Shown here in pieces: positions 59,391 to 64,000 of a stretch of 64,000 bases of DNA (position 1 is its first letter; each line of letters begins with the position of its first letter). The position numbers were made by a program, and so were the translations under genes. This DNA comes from Delphinapterus leucas (Eukaryota; Chordata; Mammalia; Artiodactyla; Monodontidae), in assembly GCF_002288925.2 (NCBI RefSeq), contig NW_022098048.1, positions 18,923,664-18,987,663 of the forward strand, in the 5' to 3' direction. The notes under the pieces are model-generated. The model saw only the letters and a list, made by a program, of their open reading frames with translations, searched no databases and was not told the DNA's origin.

Positions 59391-62117
59391 TGGTAGCTCT
59401 ACTTTTAATTTTTTGAGGCTCCTCCATACTGTTTTCCAAATTGGCTGTACCAATTTACATTCCCACCAACAGTGCACTAGGTTTTCTCCACGTTCACATC
59501 AGCATTTGTTATCACTTTTCTTTTTGATGATGGCCATTCTTATAGGTATGAGGTAATATCTCATTATGGTTATTTGCTTTTCTCTAATGACTAGTGATGT
59601 TAAACATCTTTTCATGTACCTGATGACCTTCTGTGTATCTTCTTTGGAGAAATGGCTGTTCAGGTTCTTTGCCCATATTTTAAACTGGGTCATTTGTTTT
59701 TTTTGCTATTGAGTTGTACGCATCTTTATATATTTTGGATATTAACCCTTTATCAGATATATGGTTTGCAAACATTTTTTCCCATTCCATAGGTTGTCTT
59801 TTCACTTTGTTGATAGTTTCTTTTGCTGTACAGAAGCTTTTTACTTTGATGTAGTCGCACTTCTTTTTGATTTTGTTGATTGTGCTTTAGGTGTCATATC
59901 CAAAAATCATAGCTAAGACCTAAGTCAAGGGGCTTTATTCTTATGTTTTCTTCTAGGAATTTTATGGTTTCAGGTCTTACATTCAAGTCTTTAATCCATT
60001 TCGAGCTAATTTTTGTGAGTGGTGTAAGATATGGATCTAGTTTTATTCTTTTACATGGACTTTTTTCAAATATCCCCAGTATCATTTACTGAAAAGATTA
60101 TCTTTTCTCCATTGAGTATTCTTGGGTCCCTTGTCAAATATTAGTTGACTGTATATGCTTGGGTTTATTTCTGAACTCTCGATTCTGTCCCATTGGTCTA
60201 TCTGTCTGTTTTTATGCCAGTACCATACTGTTTCAAAGACTATTATCTTCATAGGATAGCTTGAAATCAGGAAGTGTGATGCCTCCTGCTCTGCTCTTCT
60301 TTCTCAGGATTTGTCTATTTGGGGTCTTTTGTGGTTCCATATAAATTTTAGGAGTGTTTTTTCTACTTCTTTAAAAAATTGCCTTTGGAATCTTGATAGG
60401 GATTGGACTGAATCTATAGATGGCTTTTGGTAGTGTTGACATTTTAACAATATTAATTCTTCCAATCCATGAACACAGGATACCTTTCCATTTATTTGTG
60501 TCTTCAATTTCTCTCATCAATGTCTTGTAGTTTTCAGAGTAGAGATCTTTCACTTCCTTGGTTGAGTTTATTCCTAAGTTTTTTATTGTTTTTGATGCTG
60601 TTGTAAATGGGATTGATTATTTCGCTTTCAGAAAATTTGTTGTTAGTGTATAAAAATGTTACTGATTTTTGCATGTTAAAAATCATTTTTTGTATACAGC
60701 AACTTCACTAAATTTTTTGTATACAGCAACTTTACTAAATTCATTGATCTAACAGTTTTTTGGTTGAGTTGTTAGAATTTCTGTATATAAAATCATGTCA
60801 TCTGCAAATAAAGACAACTTCACTTTCTCCTTTCCAATTCTGATACCTTTTATTTCTCTTTCTTACCTGACTGCTCTAGCTAGGACTTCTACTACTATGT
60901 TGAATAGGAGTGGTGAGAGTGAGCATCCTTGTCTTGTTCCTGATTTTAAAGGAAGAGGTTTCAACGTTTCACCATTGAGTATGATATTACCTGTGGGCCT
61001 GTCATATATGGCCTTTATGATGTTGAGATATGTTCCTTCTATGTCTAATTTCTTAACAGATTTTTATCTTGAATGGATGTTGAATTTTGTCAAATGCTTT
61101 TCCTGCATCTATTGAGATGATTATAGGATTCTTTTCTTTCATTCTGTTAATGTGATGTATCGCAGTGATTGATTTGTATATGTTGAATAATCCATGCATT
61201 GCAAGGATAAATCCCACTTGATCATGGTAAATGACCTTTTTAACGTGCCTCTGAATTTGTTTGCTAGCATTTTACTGAGTTTTTTGTATCTTTGCTCATC
61301 AGGAACATTGTCCTGTAGCTTTCTTTTCTAGTAGTATTTGTTTCTAGTTTTGGTATCAGAATAATGCTAGTCTTGTAAAATGAGTTTGGGAGTGTTCCCT
61401 CCTCTTTCATTTTTTCAGTCCTTGAGAAGGATTGGTATTAATTCTTCTTTAAATGTTTGGTAAAATTCACCAGTGAAGCCATCTGGTCCTGGGCTTTTCT
61501 TTGTTGGGAGATTTTTGATTACCAGTTCAACTCCTAGTAATTAGTCTATTCAGATTTTCTATTTCTTCCAGATTCAGTCTTGGTTAAGTTGTATGTTTCT
61601 AAGAATTTTTCATTTCTTTTAGGTTGTCTTGTTTGTTAGCATACAGTTGATCATAATAGCCTCTATGATCCTTTGAATTTCTATGGTATCCATTGTAATG
61701 TCTCCTTTTTCCTTTATAATTTGATTGATTTGGGTTCTTTTTCTTTTTCCCTTGGTTAGTCTAGCTAAGTATTTGTCAATTTTGTCCATCTTTTCAGAGA
61801 ACCAACTCTTAGTTTGGTTAACCTTTTCTATTGTTTTTCTCTTCTCTATTTCATTTATTTCTGCTCTAATCTTTATCATTTCCTTTCTTCTGCTAACTTT
61901 GGACTCTTCTTTTTTTAGCTCCTTAAGGCATAGTGTTAGGTTGTTTGTCAGGGATATTTCTTGCTTCTTAATGTAAGTGTTTATTGCTGTGAACTTCCCT
62001 CTTAGAACTGCTTTTGCTGCATCCTACAAGTTCTGGTATGTTGTGTTTCCATTTTCATTTATGTCAGAAATTTTTAATTTCTCCTTTAATTTCTTCTTTG
62101 ATCCATTGGTTGTTAAA
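59391..62117 (-). pseudogene. Inverted 5' segment: L1 ORF2 fragment
   Basis: This antisense ORF2 holds the RT region (on the minus strand [23 protein letters not shown]... near 60553-60371, and the FADDM region antisense around 60790). It carries many stops. It is more diverged than the 7.6-kb L1 at 2085-9675 and has a single copy of the segment duplicated there. Confidence 0.85.
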
Positions 62118-62304
62118 AATTAAAAATAGAACTACCATATGATCCAGCAATTCCACTTTGGGAATATAACCAAAAGAAAAGAAAGCACTAACTCAAAAAG
62201 ATATCTGCATCCCCATGTTCATAGCAGCATTATTTACAATAGCCAAGACATGGAAGCAAACCAAGTGTTCATCGATGGATGAATAGATAAAGCAGTGTGG
62301 CATA

Positions 62305-63001
62305 CAATGGAATATTACTCAGCCATAAAAAGAAACGAAATTGAGATATTTGTAGTGAGGTGGATGGACCCAGAGTCTGTCAGACAGAGTGAAGTAAGTC
62401 AGAAAGAGAAAAACAAATACCGTATCCTAACACATATATATGGAATCTAAGAAAAAAAAAAAGGTCATGAAGAACCTAGGGGTAAGATGGGAATAAAGAC
62501 ACAGACCTACTAGAGAATGGACTTGAGGATATGGGGAGGGGGAAGGGTAAGCTGTGACAAAGTGAGAGAGTGGCATGGACATATACACACTACCAAATGT
62601 AAAATAGATAGCTAGTGGGAAGCAGCCGCATAGCACAGGGAGATCAGCTCGGTGCTTTGTGACCACCTAGAGGGGTGGGATAGGGAGGGTGGGAGGGAGG
62701 GAGATGCAAGAGGGAAGAGATATGGGAACATATGTATATGTATAACTGATTCACTTTGTTATAAAGCAGAAACTAACACACCATTGTAAAGCAATTATAC
62801 TCCAATAAAGATGTTAAAAAAAAAAAGATACAAACTCCACTGATAACTATATAATGATATGTCTCAAGTTTAAACATCTCTGGGACATATTTTGTATCTT
62901 ATCTGCCCCTCTAGGCTGTAAAATGACAGTAGATAGGGATCAACTTTGTGTTTGCCACATGCTGCACATTGGTCTTAAACATTTTTTTCTTCAAAAAAAA
63001 A
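62305..63001 (+). mobile_element. Younger 5'-truncated L1 with apparent 3' transduction
   Basis: 62305-62826 is about 520 bp of the ORF2 end and 3' UTR, very like 2085-2610 reversed, with AATAAA at 62804-62809 and a first A-tail at 62816-62826. 62827-62992 (166 bp) is not L1 and ends in a second A run at 62993-63001. The flanks aaagcagtgtggcata (to 62304) and aagaagttgtggcata (63000-63015) are a decayed target duplication within the older L1. Confidence 0.7.
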
Positions 63002-63552
63002 GAAGTTGTGGCATATGTTTGCAATGGAATATTATTCAGCCATAAAAAATGAAGAAATCTTACCATTCACAACAACATGGATGGACCTTGAAGGCATCAT
63101 GCTAAGTGAAATAACTCAGAGAAAGACAAGTACTGTATGATCTCACTTATATGAGGAATCTAAAAAAAAACAAGAAAACAAAATTATAGAAAAAGGAATC
63201 AGACTTGTGGTTATCATAGGTGGAGGGTGAGAGGAAAGAGAATTGGAGGAAGGTAGTCAAAAGGAGCAAACCTCCAGTTACAAGATGAATAAGTACTAGG
63301 GATGTAATGTATAACATGATGACTATAGCTACACTGCTGTATGACATATAGGAAAACTGTTTAGAGAGTAAATCCTAAGAATTCACATCACAAGGAGAAG
63401 TTTTTTTCCTTTCTTTTCTTTTATTGTATCTATATGGATGGATGTTAAATGAGCCTATTGTGGTAATCACAATATATGTAAATCAAACCATTCTGTTGTA
63501 TGCCTAAAACTTATACAGTGATGTATGTCAATTATTTATTCATAAAACTGGA
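63002..63552 (+). mobile_element. 3' end of the old twin-primed L1
   Basis: gcaatggaatattattcagcc, acaacatggatggaccttga, tactgtatgatctcacttat, the 3' UTR ggatgtaatgtataacatgatg and the terminal tatgcctaaaacttatacag...gtcaattatttatt are an old L1MA-type 3' end. It continues the plus-strand segment 62118-62304. Confidence 0.85.
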
Positions 63553-63563
63553 AAAAATGCTTA

Positions 63564-64000
63564 ATTAAGGAAGGATCTGAAATTTTCTTCCTTCTTTTTT
63601 GAGGAGTCATGCAATTAAAAAGTTGAGAATCTGCTTAGATGTTTGAGGAGCACACATTATACTGAACAATCTACCCTTTAAAATGAAATAGAATGTTGTA
63701 ATCATAAATAGCTCTGCCTTGCAGTCATTTCTGTAATTCTAACATTCATATTGTCATTTGATTAGTTAATCATCCATTTTCAAAGGTGTGAATGTGTTTT
63801 CACACGTCTGCTAAGACAGTGTTAACTATGAAACTATAGATAGCAATAGAGATTAATTATCTATTGCACAAGTTCCCACACCTTGTGCTTACCAGATAGA
63901 GGAAGAGAGTGCATGTCAATACAGGTGTGATTTCAAAAAACGGAAAAAAAATATGAACTCAAATGAGTTCAAGGTGTACTTTCAATTGCCATATCTTTAA
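63564..64000. other. Upstream flank, unassigned
   Basis: No recognised element up to the window edge. Confidence 0.45.

Larger units (their letters stand above)
59391..63552. mobile_element. Old L1 inserted with 5' inversion (twin priming), later interrupted
   Basis: 59391-62117 is L1 ORF2 on the minus strand, from near its C-terminus back to the pre-RT region. At 62118 the orientation flips, and 62118-62304 plus 63002-63552 is the continuing ORF2 end and 3' UTR on the plus strand. The whole is bounded by the exact 11-bp duplication aaaaatgctta at 59380-59390 and 63553-63563. The break lies at the same L1 position on both sides: cctcaaaaaattaaaagtag, read outward from the left end, versus aaaaattaaaaatagaacta at 62115. 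Confidence 0.88.

Noticed and set aside
60795..61115. Plus-strand open frame of 106 codons
   Set aside because: Antisense of the old L1 reverse transcriptase segment.
1..64000. CRISPR arrays, operons, prophage or other prokaryotic systems
   Set aside because: Introns, SINEs, LINEs, a CpG island and splice sites show vertebrate nuclear DNA; no regularly spaced short repeats were seen.

Overview
The window is nuclear DNA from a placental mammal, almost certainly a cetacean. The evidence is a set of short tRNA-derived SINEs of the CHR type (bodies near 200 bp, A-tails, clean target-site duplications), young L1 3' ends of the whale/hippo/ruminant lineage, and no BovB or Bov-A repeats that I could see. 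About half of the sequence is recognisable interspersed repeat. Older layers are also present: L2, MIR, MER20 and MER1-like hAT remnants, an MLT1 LTR and old L1M/HAL1-like fragments.

I can support one protein-coding gene, CMC1, on the minus strand. CMC1 is a twin CX9C protein of the mitochondrial intermembrane space that helps assemble cytochrome c oxidase. Exon 1 has its start codon at 45606..45604 and a donor immediately after 45588, and lies in a CpG island (about 45140-45960). The candidate promoter carries an NRF1 palindrome and two ETS/GABPA-type motifs. Exon 2 (24422..24333) has a long pyrimidine tract, a CAG acceptor, an open frame and a GTAAG donor. The two exons join in frame (phase 1) and give the N-terminal 36 codons. 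Exons for the rest of the protein were not found by eye and should lie beyond the left edge. Positions 24423-45587 are therefore intron 1 (about 21.2 kb), 1-24332 is the start of intron 2, and 45800-64000 is upstream flank.

Layout. 1-2084: intron 2 with a (CA)n. 2085-9675: a complete-ended L1 in the same orientation as CMC1, with 9-bp duplications, a 2.3-kb 5' UTR containing a purine tract, broken ORF1 and ORF2, and an in-frame 129-bp tandem duplication inside ORF2. 9685-24332: intronic DNA with MER20, MER1-like, old L1, L2 and CHR insertions. 24333-24422: CMC1 exon 2. 25160-31700: a mosaic of old L1M/HAL1-like pieces with younger L1 and SINE insertions. 31700-45140: intron 1 with more CHR-family SINEs, an MLT1 LTR and L2. 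45140-45960: CpG island. 46000-59380: sparse flank with L2/MIR, two L1 3' fragments, two CHR SINEs and an LTR-like repeat. 59391-63552: one old L1 that inserted with its 5' part inverted (twin priming) between 11-bp duplications. It was later hit by a younger L1 that appears to carry about 166 bp of transduced 3' flank.

No new coding system is visible. The most distinctive observations are retrotransposition events with readable footprints: the ORF2 internal duplication, the twin-primed nested L1, and a SINE whose duplicated target encloses about 100 bp of extra non-SINE sequence plus a second A-tail.
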